NCBI GenBank assembly: GCA_046565505.1
Contig: JBKHYJ010000023.1
Span: 1 to 50,108 of the forward strand
Reading direction: 5' to 3'
Source of the DNA: JBKHYJ01 sp046565505
GTDB taxonomy: Bacteria > Acidobacteriota > Blastocatellia > UBA7656
DNA: 50,108 nucleotides
This document shows positions 26,101 through 34,768 of the stretch, piece after piece (the first letter of the stretch is position 1; the number at the start of each line of letters is the position of its first letter). The notes beneath the pieces are model-generated. The model saw only the letters and a program-made list of their open reading frames with translations, had not been told where the DNA came from and searched no databases. A program made the translations under genes and the position numbers.

Positions 26101-26613
26101 GGGTCCTTCGATGCTCAGTGGAAGATTAAGGAGAATTCCACACTCAAGGACAAATTCTCTGACGAGTTTAAGAAGTACCTGGGCGATGCCTACGAGCTAC
26201 GCACGGCCCTATTTGAGAGCGGCAATCAAATCAATGTCACTTATGAGATTACGCTTCAACCTGTGCAGGGTGCCGAAGTTGAGATGGAGATAGACGGTCA
26301 GAAGATTTCCTCGCCCGGCACGGCCTCGGCGACCTTCAAATGGTCGAATAGCTCTGGAGCGTCGGGCGCGAAAATCACTGTCTACAAAGGCGGCGAGCCG
26401 AAGACGCTTGAGAGGCCCGGCATGTGGGGAGTTTTCAAGCTGTTTAAGGAAGGCGGGTTGAACAATGCGAAGGCCCAGGGGCCATATCAATTAACCTGGA
26501 ACGTCAACGGCGTGCGCGTCCTGGCCACGGTTACGCCGACGCGCTCGCCGAATCCGTTTCAAATGGAACTCTTCAGCAGGCTCAGTAACGTGCCGAAGAG
26601 TCCTGGGGAGTAG
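23107..26613 (+). CDS. tssM: type VI secretion inner-membrane channel protein TssM (IcmF/VasK family)
   Basis: 1168 aa, typical length. Two N-terminal membrane helices (about 13-30 and 41-58) are followed by a cytoplasmic NTPase-like domain with a Walker A motif, GPPASGKT (135-142), and DTAGRY. A third helix lies at about 446-470. The remaining 700 residues form the periplasmic IcmF-related region and C-terminal beta domain (NVTYEITLQPVQGAEVEMEI; MWGVFKLFKEGG). TssM spans the envelope and, with TssL and usually TssJ, makes the membrane core. No tssJ is seen nearby, so its outer-membrane contact may differ from the proteobacterial model. Confidence 0.95.
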   Translation: MSDHWQQLKSTVGLSALVSFYGVVSLIVWFLGPSVGLGGETERVIIIALILLTWPFAILIANYRKKREERLAAGGNGSGSVTTKPAKDGLRAPARGYDEITRGTEETVKWLRGTKLGAARSGDAVYSLPWFVVAGPPASGKTSLLLSSNLDFQVVRGQRSADQNVVRPTRDCEWRVTDWAVLLDTAGRYQTEGPDSDEWSALIETIKKYRKARPLDGFLIAVDASRLLASGEADIEQQAKVLRSRLDEVIARTQLRFPVYLVFTHMESIEGFDVFFADLDAGEQGQAWGATIPLEQSQNAHALFDVEFDYLYEALMRRRLMRLSSARRPDEQLYVFDFPLSFGEARGKLGLFTSALFRPNPFSESPFLRGFYFTSSAPDNHLSGYAAGSTGPTDDEEGRPAGARLAGNGYFTESLFRDVLLRDKNMAASFQAGKKRPERLRNIIVGAAAAFLIILAFWVISSYLFAAALVNETRVVGANVVKYSQADGAKDAAREDAGLTPVELTALDSLRQKLEAIDKYNGRLGSWLFSVNSVSPYARAIYFDAVNYRLFKPAVAAIESDLQTFSAGKSSPGGGAATPSSIDGSTLDGAGGRAGEFDDGHYYDLLKAYLMLSNPEKAEPTFLESQLQAYWKKLTPQGADDAVLLKQLEYYARHTAEEEAPHIKSSEKLVTDAQERLRAYPIIERVYKNIKTEIDSEIPAVTIESILQRSGRAAFVSSAKVPGSFTLKGYNQYMSRIESAAGKVKEDAWVMGPYAGEVAWQASDTPKLKDRYLSEYVEQWKAFLKGVGVPNYSNVKEAEETLDLMAKSNSPILEVAKEAAKQTNLAKAPAGGFFSWVASWFSSSKSKEAAASVVALEFGPLDQFVSTDDESKYRTGLKQLQEKLYNKTPDQLNKDSKALTDTAQAVLKLLAPLATKSGSREAAALLRQPVERFNELLNLSDYQDIKHIWADQLAKKAQDLQAKFPFADSGEDARVGDLAAFLNPADGHLSVFVKNYLAGSFDAQWKIKENSTLKDKFSDEFKKYLGDAYELRTALFESGNQINVTYEITLQPVQGAEVEMEIDGQKISSPGTASATFKWSNSSGASGAKITVYKGGEPKTLERPGMWGVFKLFKEGGLNNAKAQGPYQLTWNVNGVRVLATVTPTRSPNPFQMELFSRLSNVPKSPGE

Positions 26614-26706
26614 GCCGTGGTGCTATCCGCCGGGACGTTTTGAAAATCATCGCAAGTCGCGGCCATAGCCCGCGCGGCTTTGCGAACTCAGAACTGGAGG
26701 CCGACG

Positions 26707-27528
26707 ATGCCAACCGCGAAAGAACTCTACGATGCAGCCGATCTTACAGCAGCCATAGAGGAAGTTACGCGCGAAGTGAAATCGAAGCCGACCGAAATAT
26801 CAAGGCGCATTTTCTTGTTCGAGTTGCTTTGCTTTGCGGGCGACTTCGACCGTGCTGAGCGCCAGCTTGACGTTATAGGTCATCAGAGCGTGAAGGCTGA
26901 TCTGGGCGTACAGGTCTACCGTAACAATATTAAAGCCGAGCGTGACCGCGCCCGTTTATTCTCTGACGGGTTCCAGCCACACTTTCTGAGTGAGCCGCCC
27001 GCTTACGTTGACCTGCACCTCGGCGCCATCAATCGCTTGCGTGAAGGCAACCTGGATGAAGCCAGCCGCACGCTAGAAGAAGCAGAACAGGAGCGCCCGG
27101 CCCTGACGGGCAGGCTCAACGGCCAGCCGTTTCTCGACTTCAGAGACTACAATGACCTGGTTGGCCCCGTGCTCGAATTGATCGTGCAAGACCATTACGT
27201 GTGGCTGCCCTTTGAGCAGATCAGGAGAATAGACATTGCGCCGCCCAGGCAATTGCGCGATCTGATGTGGGTTCCGGGCCGGGTGGAGGCCGCCGACGGC
27301 ATTGTAGGCGAAGTGTATATCCCGGCGCTCTACGCAGGCTCAAGCGAGCACGAAAACGATGAAGTCAGGCTTGGAAGAATGACCGATTGGAAAAAATTGA
27401 GCGAAAACCTATTTTTGGCGGCTGGTTTACGTCTATTCTTGGTGGATGGCGCGGACAAGGCGATTTTTGAGGCCCGGAACATCGAAATTGATCCCGTAAC
27501 ATCTGAGGCGCAGTCGGCTCCATCTTAG
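26707..27528 (+). CDS. tagJ: type VI secretion accessory protein TagJ (ImpE/SciE family)
   Basis: 273 aa from the ATG at 26707, chosen for the GGAGG upstream. The N-terminal half has TPR-like helices (FLFELLCFAGDFDRAERQLDVI), and the C-terminal half carries the ImpE signature FLDFRDYNDLVGPVLELI and LPFEQIRRIDIAPPRQLRDL. TagJ binds the N-terminus of the TssB sheath protein in Pseudomonas and may modulate ClpV-dependent sheath recycling. It lies between tssM and the Tlde1-like gene. Confidence 0.9.
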   Translation: MPTAKELYDAADLTAAIEEVTREVKSKPTEISRRIFLFELLCFAGDFDRAERQLDVIGHQSVKADLGVQVYRNNIKAERDRARLFSDGFQPHFLSEPPAYVDLHLGAINRLREGNLDEASRTLEEAEQERPALTGRLNGQPFLDFRDYNDLVGPVLELIVQDHYVWLPFEQIRRIDIAPPRQLRDLMWVPGRVEAADGIVGEVYIPALYAGSSEHENDEVRLGRMTDWKKLSENLFLAAGLRLFLVDGADKAIFEARNIEIDPVTSEAQSAPS

Positions 27529-27586
27529 CCGGTTAATGATTTAAGCACGACATTTCGGATCATTAACAACCTTAGGAGGCAAAATT

Positions 27587-28066
27587 ATGGCCGAAGGGAA
27601 AAGCAACTCACTTTTAGGTGCGTCCCTGACTTATTACATCTTCGAGGGAGTCCTGGTAGGCGTGGCGGGCAGCTCTGTAATACACATCTTCTCGCTCTCA
27701 GGCGGCGGCGGCGGAAGCAAGAAATACAGGCCGACCGCGGCCGGGAATAATCCTTATATGGAGGGACTCAAGACGTCCGGGAGCGGGGCCAAGCACCATC
27801 ACGGCGGGCCTGTACCCCCCGGCCGGTACGTAATTCACCCTCCGGAGAATCATCCGCACCTCGGTCGCGCCGCGCGCCTCGAACCTGACAAAAGAAATAA
27901 TATGATGGGGCGCGACGCGTTTTACATTCATGGTAGAGGACCGCACGGCAGCGATGGCTGTATCGTTCCGCTCACCGACTTTGACAATTTGATGAGCGCG
28001 CTGGCGAGAGACGGCAGCGGCGTACTCTACGTCGAGGAGGCGATGGGCGGAGATCGATTCGCTTAA
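27587..28066 (+). CDS. Tlde1-like (DUF2778-type) L,D-transpeptidase-fold protein, candidate T6SS effector
   Basis: 159 aa with an AGGAGG ribosome binding site. A hydrophobic N-terminal segment (about 12-38) and a Gly-rich hinge lead to a small catalytic domain: GPVPPGRYVI (74-83) and HGRGPHGSDGC with His115 and Cys125, matching the H-x(n)-S-x-G-C motif of L,D-transpeptidase-related Tlde1 effectors. Tlde1 proteins are injected by T6SS and damage tetrapeptide stems or exchange D-amino acids in target peptidoglycan. There is no clear Sec cleavage site, and the position inside the structural operon supports T6SS export. No Tldi1-like immunity gene follows; tssA begins 72 bases later. It could instead be a housekeeping wall enzyme for assembly. 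Confidence 0.72.
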   Translation: MAEGKSNSLLGASLTYYIFEGVLVGVAGSSVIHIFSLSGGGGGSKKYRPTAAGNNPYMEGLKTSGSGAKHHHGGPVPPGRYVIHPPENHPHLGRAARLEPDKRNNMMGRDAFYIHGRGPHGSDGCIVPLTDFDNLMSALARDGSGVLYVEEAMGGDRFA

Positions 28067-28137
28067 TTTCACCCGGCTCCACGGGCAGTTTATAAACTGG
28101 CACGCCGGTAACAGTCTTATCAAAAAGAGGGTCTGTA

Positions 28138-29241
28138 ATGTCATCAGCAGGGAAAGCCCCGATCATAGACATCGAGGCTCTACTTCAGCCCATACCGGGC
28201 GACAATCCGGCCGGCGAGGATTTGCGGTACACGGGCTTGCACGACGAGATACGCGAGGCCAGGCGCTCCGAAGATAATCTTGAGCAGGGCGAGTGGAAAC
28301 GTGATGCAAAGAAAGCGGATTGGGGAAGGGTCTGTGAGATTGCCAGCGCGGCCCTGGTGGCGAAGACTAAAGATCTGCAGGTGGCCGCCTGGCTGTCCGA
28401 ATCGCTGATGAAGCTGGAGGGGTTGCGGGGATTGCGTGACGGATTGAGATTGATGCGCGGGCTGCATGAGAGATTTTGGGACGGACTCTATCCTGAGATT
28501 GAAGAGGGCGATTTGGATGGGCGGGCGCAAACCCTCGAATGGTTTGACGGGCACCTCGCCGGGGGCCTGAAAGATACTCCAATCGCCAAGAGCCAAGGGG
28601 GCGCAGGTTACGTCTACCTACAATTGGAGGACTATTACCAGAGGATTAAAACGCTCAATCAGATTGAAGACGCCGACGAGCGGGCACACACGCAACAGAT
28701 GTTGGAGCAGTGGAGCGCGGAGTTGGGTAAAGCGAGGGAAGGCACACCTGTCAGCTTCTACGAAGATTCGCTTTCGCTGCTCAACGAATGCTGGGCCGAG
28801 TACGGGGCGCTCGACGGGGTGATGGATCAGAGATTTGGCAAACAGACGCCCGGCCTGAGCACGCTCAAGCATGCACTTGAGAACATTCGCGCGCATTTCG
28901 AAAACGTGGTCAAAGCGAAGGGCGGACAGAGTGCTCAGGAAGAAGGCGGCCCCGGACCAGACGCAGCCGCCGCGTCCGTAGGCGCGCAGGCTGTTGCCGC
29001 ACACGCCGGCCCGATTCGCACCCGGCAAGACGCCCTCAACCAGCTTTATGCGGTGGAGGAGTATTTTCGCACGGCGGAGCCTCACAGCCCCGTCTCTTAT
29101 CTGGTGCAGCGTGCCATTAAATGGGGGCAGATGCCGCTTGATGCCTGGCTACAGGATGTGATAAAGAACGACGTAGTCCTAGATCAATTGCGCGAAACGC
29201 TCGGCCTGAAGAAGGAATCCGAAGACAAGAGCCCTGAATAG
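28138..29241 (+). CDS. tssA: type VI secretion protein TssA (ImpA N-terminal family)
   Basis: 367 aa. The ImpA N-terminal domain is clear (LLQPIPGDNPAGEDLRYTG, then WLSESLMKLEGLRGLRDGL). After an Ala/Gly-rich linker, the C-terminus has the pattern EPHSPVSYLVQRAIKWGQMP seen in short TssA proteins. TssA caps the growing tail, coordinating tube and sheath polymerisation from the baseplate. It is followed by a 137-bp gap before tssB. Confidence 0.92.
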   Translation: MSSAGKAPIIDIEALLQPIPGDNPAGEDLRYTGLHDEIREARRSEDNLEQGEWKRDAKKADWGRVCEIASAALVAKTKDLQVAAWLSESLMKLEGLRGLRDGLRLMRGLHERFWDGLYPEIEEGDLDGRAQTLEWFDGHLAGGLKDTPIAKSQGGAGYVYLQLEDYYQRIKTLNQIEDADERAHTQQMLEQWSAELGKAREGTPVSFYEDSLSLLNECWAEYGALDGVMDQRFGKQTPGLSTLKHALENIRAHFENVVKAKGGQSAQEEGGPGPDAAAASVGAQAVAAHAGPIRTRQDALNQLYAVEEYFRTAEPHSPVSYLVQRAIKWGQMPLDAWLQDVIKNDVVLDQLRETLGLKKESEDKSPE

Positions 29242-29378
29242 AAACTGCTGAAAGCCTTAAGCTCCGAGTAAGAAGCGATACATGAAACCTATTCGTTATT
29301 CGATCATTTATTGAAGGGCGCCGTTCAAGTCTGACCGCGCAGCCGTCCGTGACTAGATTCAAGTAAGGAGTGACCGTT

Positions 29379-29924
29379 ATGCCAAAGAAAGAGAGTATCC
29401 AACACAAACTGGATCGCGTGCGCCCCCCTCGCGTTCATATAACTTATGACGTCGAGATCGGCGACGCGATTGAGTTGAAGGAGTTGCCATTCGTAGTTGG
29501 TGTGCTAGGTGACTTTTCCGGCAAGCCCGATCAACCGCTGCCCAGGATGAAGGATCGGAAGTTCATCGAAATAGATCGCGATAACTTCAACGCGGTCCTG
29601 GCAGGCATGAAGCCGCGACTCGCATACCGCGTAGACAACAAGCTGGCCGACGACGGCACGAAAATAAATGTCGAGCTGAAGTTCAACAGCCTCGATGATT
29701 TTGACCCGGATAACGTCGTCGAGCAGGTCGAGCCATTGCGCCGCCTTGTGGAAGCCCGAAGGCGGTTGTCCGACCTGCTGTCGAAAATGGACGGCAACGA
29801 CCGACTGGACGAGTTGCTCCAGGAGGTCATTCAAAACAGCAGCGCGCAGAAACAACTAAGCGAGGCGCTGGGGCTTGAAGCGCCAGCGACAGGCGGCTCG
29901 GCAAAGGAGGAGCCAAATGAGTAA
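29379..29924 (+). CDS. tssB: type VI secretion contractile sheath small subunit TssB (VipA)
   Basis: 181 aa from the ATG at 29379; a GTG at 29370 is in frame, but it falls inside the AAGGAG ribosome binding site, so it is unlikely. Family signatures include RVHITYDVEIGDA, LPFVVGVLGDFSG and FVEIDRDNFN-like FIEIDRDNFNAVL. TssB pairs with TssC to form the sheath that contracts around the Hcp tube. It overlaps tssC by eight bases, indicating coupled translation of the two partners. Confidence 0.95.
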   Translation: MPKKESIQHKLDRVRPPRVHITYDVEIGDAIELKELPFVVGVLGDFSGKPDQPLPRMKDRKFIEIDRDNFNAVLAGMKPRLAYRVDNKLADDGTKINVELKFNSLDDFDPDNVVEQVEPLRRLVEARRRLSDLLSKMDGNDRLDELLQEVIQNSSAQKQLSEALGLEAPATGGSAKEEPNE

Positions 29925-31431
29925 GAAGGTAGACAAGAGCAAAACCGAATCAGTCCTGACAGAAGACCAGCCGGGGGAAGTTGACCTCCTCACGCGCATA
30001 CTCGACGAAGGGCGCTTTCCGCAAGGCGAGGAAGACAAGGAACAGGCCAAGCGCGCCAAGGCCGCCAAGGATACGATAGCCGAGTTCGTGCAGCAGGTCA
30101 TGCAGGGGCAGATGGTCATCTCAAAAGACACAGAGGCGATGATCAACACGCGCATTGCAGAGATAGACAAGGTGCTGTCGGCGCAACTCAATGAAATCAT
30201 GCATGCCGAGGAATTCCAGAAGCTGGAGGCCTCATGGCGCGGACTGTGGCACCTCGTTTATCAGAGCGAGACGGGCACGATGCTCAAGATTCGCGTGATG
30301 AACGTGTCCAAAAAAGACCTGTTAAAAGATCTCGAGAAGGCGCCCGAATTCGATCAGTCCGCACTATTCAAGAAGGTATATGAGGATGAGTACGGGACGT
30401 TCGGCGGTTCGCCCATTGGCGCACTAATAGGTGATTACGAGTTCAGCGATCACCCGCAAGACATGGCGCTGATCGAAAAAGTGTCACAAGTCGCAGCCGC
30501 AGCCCACGCGCCCTTCATCTCGTCGGCCTCGCCCGCATTGTTCGGATGGAACACCTTCACGGACCTCGCGGAAGTCAGGGACCTGGCGAAGATTTTCGAG
30601 CGTACTGAGTACGTCAAGTGGCGCTCGTTCCGCGAATCCGAAGACTCGCGTTACGTGGGCCTATGCCTCCCTCATATCCTGATGAGGGAGCCTTACGGCA
30701 AGGACACACGCCCTACCGAAACGTTTAATTTTGAAGAGGACGTGGATGGCAAAGACCACAAGAAATACCTTTGGGGGAATGCTGCGTACGCCTTTGGCAC
30801 CAGGCTGACAGAGGCGTTCGCGAAATACTACTGGTGCGTGGCTATACGAGGCGTCGAGGGGGGAGGGCTTGTGCAGGGGCTTCCGACTCACACCTTTAAG
30901 ACTGACGAGGGGGAAGTCGCGCTTAAATGCCCGACAGAAATTGCGATCACCGACCGGCGAGAGAAAGAGTTCTCCGACCTCGGGTTCATCCCGCTCGTCC
31001 ATTGCAAGAACACGGATTACGCGGCATTCTTCGGCGCGCAGTCCACCAATAAAGCGAAGAAGTACGACACGGATTTTGCCAACGCCAACGCGCGCCTCTC
31101 GACGCAGCTACAGTACATGTTTGCGATATCGCGATTCGCTCATTACCTGAAGGCGATGATGCGCGACAAGATAGGGTCCTTCATGTCGCGGAAGAACTGC
31201 GAGGACTTTCTAAATCGGTGGATCAGCAACTACGTTTTGCTCGATGACAGCGCGGGCCAGGAGTTGAAGGCGCAGTACCCTCTGAGGGATGCCCGGATAG
31301 AAGTGGCCGAGATACCGGGCAAGCCCGGATGCTATAAAGCCGTCGCATTTCTAAGACCTCACTTCCAACTCGACGAGTTGACAGTGTCCCTGCGTCTGGT
31401 GGCCGATTTGCCGGCGCCAGCCCAGGGGTAA
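29917..31431 (+). CDS. tssC: type VI secretion contractile sheath large subunit TssC (VipB)
   Basis: 504 aa from the ATG at 29917, which follows AAAGGAGG and overlaps tssB by eight bases. Conserved TssC stretches include LEASWRGLWHLVYQSE, GALIGDYEFSDHP, PALFGWNTFTDL, FLPHILMREPYG-like CLPHILMREPYGKDTRP, and the C-terminal EIPGKPGCYKAVAFLRPHFQ. It builds the sheath with TssB and carries the handshake strands that hold the lattice together. Confidence 0.96.
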   Translation: MSKKVDKSKTESVLTEDQPGEVDLLTRILDEGRFPQGEEDKEQAKRAKAAKDTIAEFVQQVMQGQMVISKDTEAMINTRIAEIDKVLSAQLNEIMHAEEFQKLEASWRGLWHLVYQSETGTMLKIRVMNVSKKDLLKDLEKAPEFDQSALFKKVYEDEYGTFGGSPIGALIGDYEFSDHPQDMALIEKVSQVAAAAHAPFISSASPALFGWNTFTDLAEVRDLAKIFERTEYVKWRSFRESEDSRYVGLCLPHILMREPYGKDTRPTETFNFEEDVDGKDHKKYLWGNAAYAFGTRLTEAFAKYYWCVAIRGVEGGGLVQGLPTHTFKTDEGEVALKCPTEIAITDRREKEFSDLGFIPLVHCKNTDYAAFFGAQSTNKAKKYDTDFANANARLSTQLQYMFAISRFAHYLKAMMRDKIGSFMSRKNCEDFLNRWISNYVLLDDSAGQELKAQYPLRDARIEVAEIPGKPGCYKAVAFLRPHFQLDELTVSLRLVADLPAPAQG

Positions 31432-31681
31432 TAAACTCTAACAAACCTCATACCTGGTTGAGGCTTATAGGCGAGCAAAAAAGCCTGCCATGAGCGCTCG
31501 ACAATGAGTCAGGCCAAACGTTCCATCTGGTTAGGGGCAGATATCAAATATCGGCTGCCTGCAATCGTGCGCCTTGCGCCGGCGACAACACTCGCGTGCG
31601 CAAGCTCGCTGTGGTGCGACATGACTGACGGCGGCAAGATTGACGAGGGTTGAAAGAAATCTGATATAAGGAGAAAAGAGT

Positions 31682-32176
31682 ATGCCGTTTGATGCATTTT
31701 TGAAGATAGCGGGAGTTGATGGCGAGAGTACTGATGACAAGCACCAAAATCAAATTGAAGTGCTCTCTTACAATTGGGGCGTGGATCAACCGCAGTCGGC
31801 GTCGGCCAGCTCGCATGGCTCGCTGTCGGCCGAACGCGCTAATTTTCACCCGTTCACAATCGTAAAGGCCATAGATAAGGCCTCGGCGAAGCTGGCGCTC
31901 GCATGCGCCAGCGGCGAGCATTACGGGAGCGCGGTGCTTGAAATATGTCGCGCCGGCGGCGACAAGCAGCCGTACATGGAATACAAAATGACTGATGTTA
32001 TGGTCTCTTCGTTCCGACCGGGAGGCTCCGGCCACAGCGAGAATATTCCCCTCGAAGAGGTGTCCTTCAGCTATGGCAAGATAGAATGGAAGTATACGCA
32101 GACGAAGGTGGCGGGCGGAAAAGGGTCCGGCAACGTGGCCGCCGGCTGGGACCTGAAAACCAACAAGAAAGTATGA
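31682..32176 (+). CDS. hcp: type VI secretion tube protein Hcp (TssD)
   Basis: 164 aa with AAGGAG upstream of the ATG. The start MPFDAFLKIAGVDGESTDDKH, the FTIVKAIDKASAKL segment and the EVSFSYGKIEWKYTQ end are typical of Hcp. It forms stacked hexamer rings inside the sheath and can carry small effectors. It has a 250-bp upstream gap, so separate strong transcription is plausible, although I cannot name a promoter there. Confidence 0.95.
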   Translation: MPFDAFLKIAGVDGESTDDKHQNQIEVLSYNWGVDQPQSASASSHGSLSAERANFHPFTIVKAIDKASAKLALACASGEHYGSAVLEICRAGGDKQPYMEYKMTDVMVSSFRPGGSGHSENIPLEEVSFSYGKIEWKYTQTKVAGGKGSGNVAAGWDLKTNKKV

Positions 32177-32405
32177 CGACAGGCTAATCCGCCGTCATTT
32201 AAGTCACAGCAGGCAAATTTCATGCAGGCTAGAGCAGAAGGTGTAGTGTCTTTCAAGCCCGGCCGCGAGGCTCGGGCAAAGGCGCCTTCCGCTTTAGCCT
32301 GGATTATCTGATCTGGGCGACGGTGCCCGCTGGCCGCAACAGGGCTGGTGACGGGTCGCCGCGAATGAGTTCCCGAGAACTCGCGCCCGCGCTTTTCAAA
32401 CATGT

Positions 32406-32891
32406 ATGCCCAAGGCCGACAACGAAATACGAATAATCCCCTCGGTGCTGGACCGCTTGCTTGACTACGAGCCTGAAAAGTCACGCGAGCCTGTCGCCTC
32501 GCGCTCAAGGGGGCTGCTACAGGTGAAGGATTCTGTTAAGCGAAACCTCGTATGGTTGCTGAACACGCGCTATGTGCCTCAAGAGGTGCCTTCGGATTTC
32601 AAGGAAGTTAACGAGTCGCTGGCCGTTTACGGACTGCCCGATTTTTCGACCGCCAGCGTCAAGAACCCGGCGGACAGAAACCGGCTGCGTGCAGCCCTTG
32701 AGCACACTATAAAGACGTTCGAGCCGCGGCTCGGTGATGTCACGGTAACAATAGAGCCGATGCGGGACGGCGAGCGGGCGCTGCGATTTCGCGTAAACGC
32801 CCGTTTGATGGTAAAGCCGTCGCCGGAGCCTGTCACCTTCGATACTATGCTGCAACTGGGGAGCGGCGAGTATATTGTTCAGGGGGAATGA
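32406..32891 (+). CDS. tssE: type VI secretion baseplate protein TssE (gp25-like)
   Basis: 161 aa. The gp25-like pattern is present (SVLDRLLDYEP, SVKRNLVWLLNTR, VYGLPDFS and the C-terminal RVNARLMV). TssE is part of the baseplate wedge with TssF and TssG, and its EPR-like motif nucleates the sheath; FEPRLGDV here contains it (EPR). It overlaps tssF by four bases (ATGA), so the two are translationally coupled. Confidence 0.93.
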   Translation: MPKADNEIRIIPSVLDRLLDYEPEKSREPVASRSRGLLQVKDSVKRNLVWLLNTRYVPQEVPSDFKEVNESLAVYGLPDFSTASVKNPADRNRLRAALEHTIKTFEPRLGDVTVTIEPMRDGERALRFRVNARLMVKPSPEPVTFDTMLQLGSGEYIVQGE

Positions 32892-34768
32892 TGCGCGACG
32901 AATTGCTCGGATACTACGAGCGCGAGCTTGCTTTCCTTCGCCAGATGGGAGCGGAGTTTGCGCGAAAGTACCCGAAGATTGCCACGCGGCTTGCGCTTGA
33001 GGACGACAAGTGCGAGGACCCGCACGTAGAGCGTATGATTGAGGCGTTCGCGTTTTTGGCGGGCCGCGTCCACCTTAAAATAGATGACGAATTCCCTGAG
33101 GTAACCGAATCGCTGCTGAACGTCCTTTACCCGCATTACCTTGCGCCCATCCCATCCATGTCCATCGCACAGTTTTCGCTCGACCCCCAGCAGGGAAAGC
33201 TGACAGCGGGCTATAAGATCAACCGCGGCACTACTCTCTATTCGCCGCCGGTTCAAGGGACTGCCTGCCGGTTTCGCACCGCCTACCCTGTCATTTTGTG
33301 GCCCATAGAAGTAGTGTCTGCCGCCCTCGAATCCCTCGCCCCCGCAGACGCTAAGGGCCGATGGCCGCAGGCTGTCATCAAGATCAGTCTGCGCTGTATA
33401 AACGATACTCTGCTTTCGGACCTGAAGCTCGGCGCCGAAGAGCAACTGAGCCTGATAGACAGAATCCGCTTCTTTATAAACGGCGATTCACAGCTTGTCT
33501 ATACGCTTTACGAAATGATCTTCAATAACACGAAACAAGTCGAGTTGCGGCCGGAGGGCGCCCGCGCGCCGTCGCCCCTCCCGAATAAACCCCCATCCCC
33601 AATTATCCTGCCGCCCGCCAGCCTAAAGCCCGTGGGTTTTGAATCAGACGAAGCCATGCTGCCTTATTCCGCGCGCTCATTCGCGGGCTACAGGCTGCTG
33701 ACGGAATACTTTGCTTTCCCTGACAAGTTCCTGTTTTTTGACGTGACCGGCCTGGACCGGGCGGCGAGGGCCGGATTCGGGGAGCGGTTCGACTTACTTA
33801 TTTACCTCAAAGACGTGATGCCTACGGATTCCCCGCTCAGCCGTGAGACGTTCCAACTCGGCTGCACGCCCATAATAAACTTGTTTCAGAAGATAGCAGA
33901 GCCGATACAGCTTACCCAGCAGCAGAACGAATATCACGTTATGCCGGATGTGCACAGGCAGATGGCGACGGAAATCTACTCAGTTGATTCCGTAACGACG
34001 ACAGACCCATACTTGCAACAGTCGCGCCAGTTCCAACCTTTTTACTCGTTCCGCCATGCGTATGATCGCGACCACGACCGCACATTCTGGTATGTAACTC
34101 GCCGCCGGTCTCAGAAGAAGGATGATGACGGGACCGATATTTACCTGTCACTGGTAGACCTGGGATTCAACCCTCACGTGCCGGCCGCAGAGACGGTCAC
34201 TGTGCATACAACATGTACCAACCGGGACCTGCCGGGCAGGCTCCCGTTCGGCGGGCGTGAAAACGATTTTGAGATTGAGAGCGGCGCCCCCATTTCACGC
34301 CTCCGATGTCTGAAGAAACTCACAGACACTGTCCGCCCCCCGCTCAGGCGCGGCGGGCACTGGCGATTGATTTCGCACCTGTCGCTCAATCATCTCTCCA
34401 TAGTTAACTCTGACCAGCAAGGCTCGCCGGATGCTCTGAGAGAGATTCTGCTGCTTTACGATTTTATGGACTCGACCGCTACACGCAAGCAGATCCTCGG
34501 CGTCAGCAGCGTGTCGAGCCGGCGGGTCGTCAAGCAGGTCGGCTCGCGCATCGGTGCGGGCTTTGTGCGCGGGATAGAAACGACCATAGAGTTTGATGAA
34601 GAACAATACGTCGGCAGCGGCGTTTTTCTGTTTGCCTCTGTGCTTGAGCGATTCCTGGCCCTCTACGCCTCCATAAATTCGTTCAGTCAACTCGTAGCCA
34701 GGACCAAGCAGCGGGAAGGGAACTTGAAGCGATGGTTACCCAGGGCGGGAGAACAGACACTCCTTTAA
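32888..34768 (+). CDS. tssF: type VI secretion baseplate protein TssF
   Basis: 626 aa. The N-terminus MRDELLGYYERELAFLRQMGAEFA followed by RMIEAFAFLAGRVHLKIDDEFPE is diagnostic. Later conserved parts include LLTEYFAFPDKFLFFDVTGL, LGCTPIINLFQKIAEPI and the C-terminal GVFLFASVLERFLALYASINSF. It is a major baseplate wedge protein (gp6-like). Start and stop overlap tssE by 4 bases and tssG by 37 bases, a tight baseplate sub-operon. Confidence 0.96.
   Translation: MMRDELLGYYERELAFLRQMGAEFARKYPKIATRLALEDDKCEDPHVERMIEAFAFLAGRVHLKIDDEFPEVTESLLNVLYPHYLAPIPSMSIAQFSLDPQQGKLTAGYKINRGTTLYSPPVQGTACRFRTAYPVILWPIEVVSAALESLAPADAKGRWPQAVIKISLRCINDTLLSDLKLGAEEQLSLIDRIRFFINGDSQLVYTLYEMIFNNTKQVELRPEGARAPSPLPNKPPSPIILPPASLKPVGFESDEAMLPYSARSFAGYRLLTEYFAFPDKFLFFDVTGLDRAARAGFGERFDLLIYLKDVMPTDSPLSRETFQLGCTPIINLFQKIAEPIQLTQQQNEYHVMPDVHRQMATEIYSVDSVTTTDPYLQQSRQFQPFYSFRHAYDRDHDRTFWYVTRRRSQKKDDDGTDIYLSLVDLGFNPHVPAAETVTVHTTCTNRDLPGRLPFGGRENDFEIESGAPISRLRCLKKLTDTVRPPLRRGGHWRLISHLSLNHLSIVNSDQQGSPDALREILLLYDFMDSTATRKQILGVSSVSSRRVVKQVGSRIGAGFVRGIETTIEFDEEQYVGSGVFLFASVLERFLALYASINSFSQLVARTKQREGNLKRWLPRAGEQTLL

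Noticed and set aside
31443..31466. CCTCA/TGAGG inverted repeat after tssC as a terminator
   Set aside because: The stem is only five base pairs, the loop is eight bases and no T-run follows.
31640..31679. TTGACG with TATAAG just before hcp as its promoter
   Set aside because: The spacer is about 19 bases and transcription would start at or after the ribosome binding site, so it cannot serve the hcp start well.
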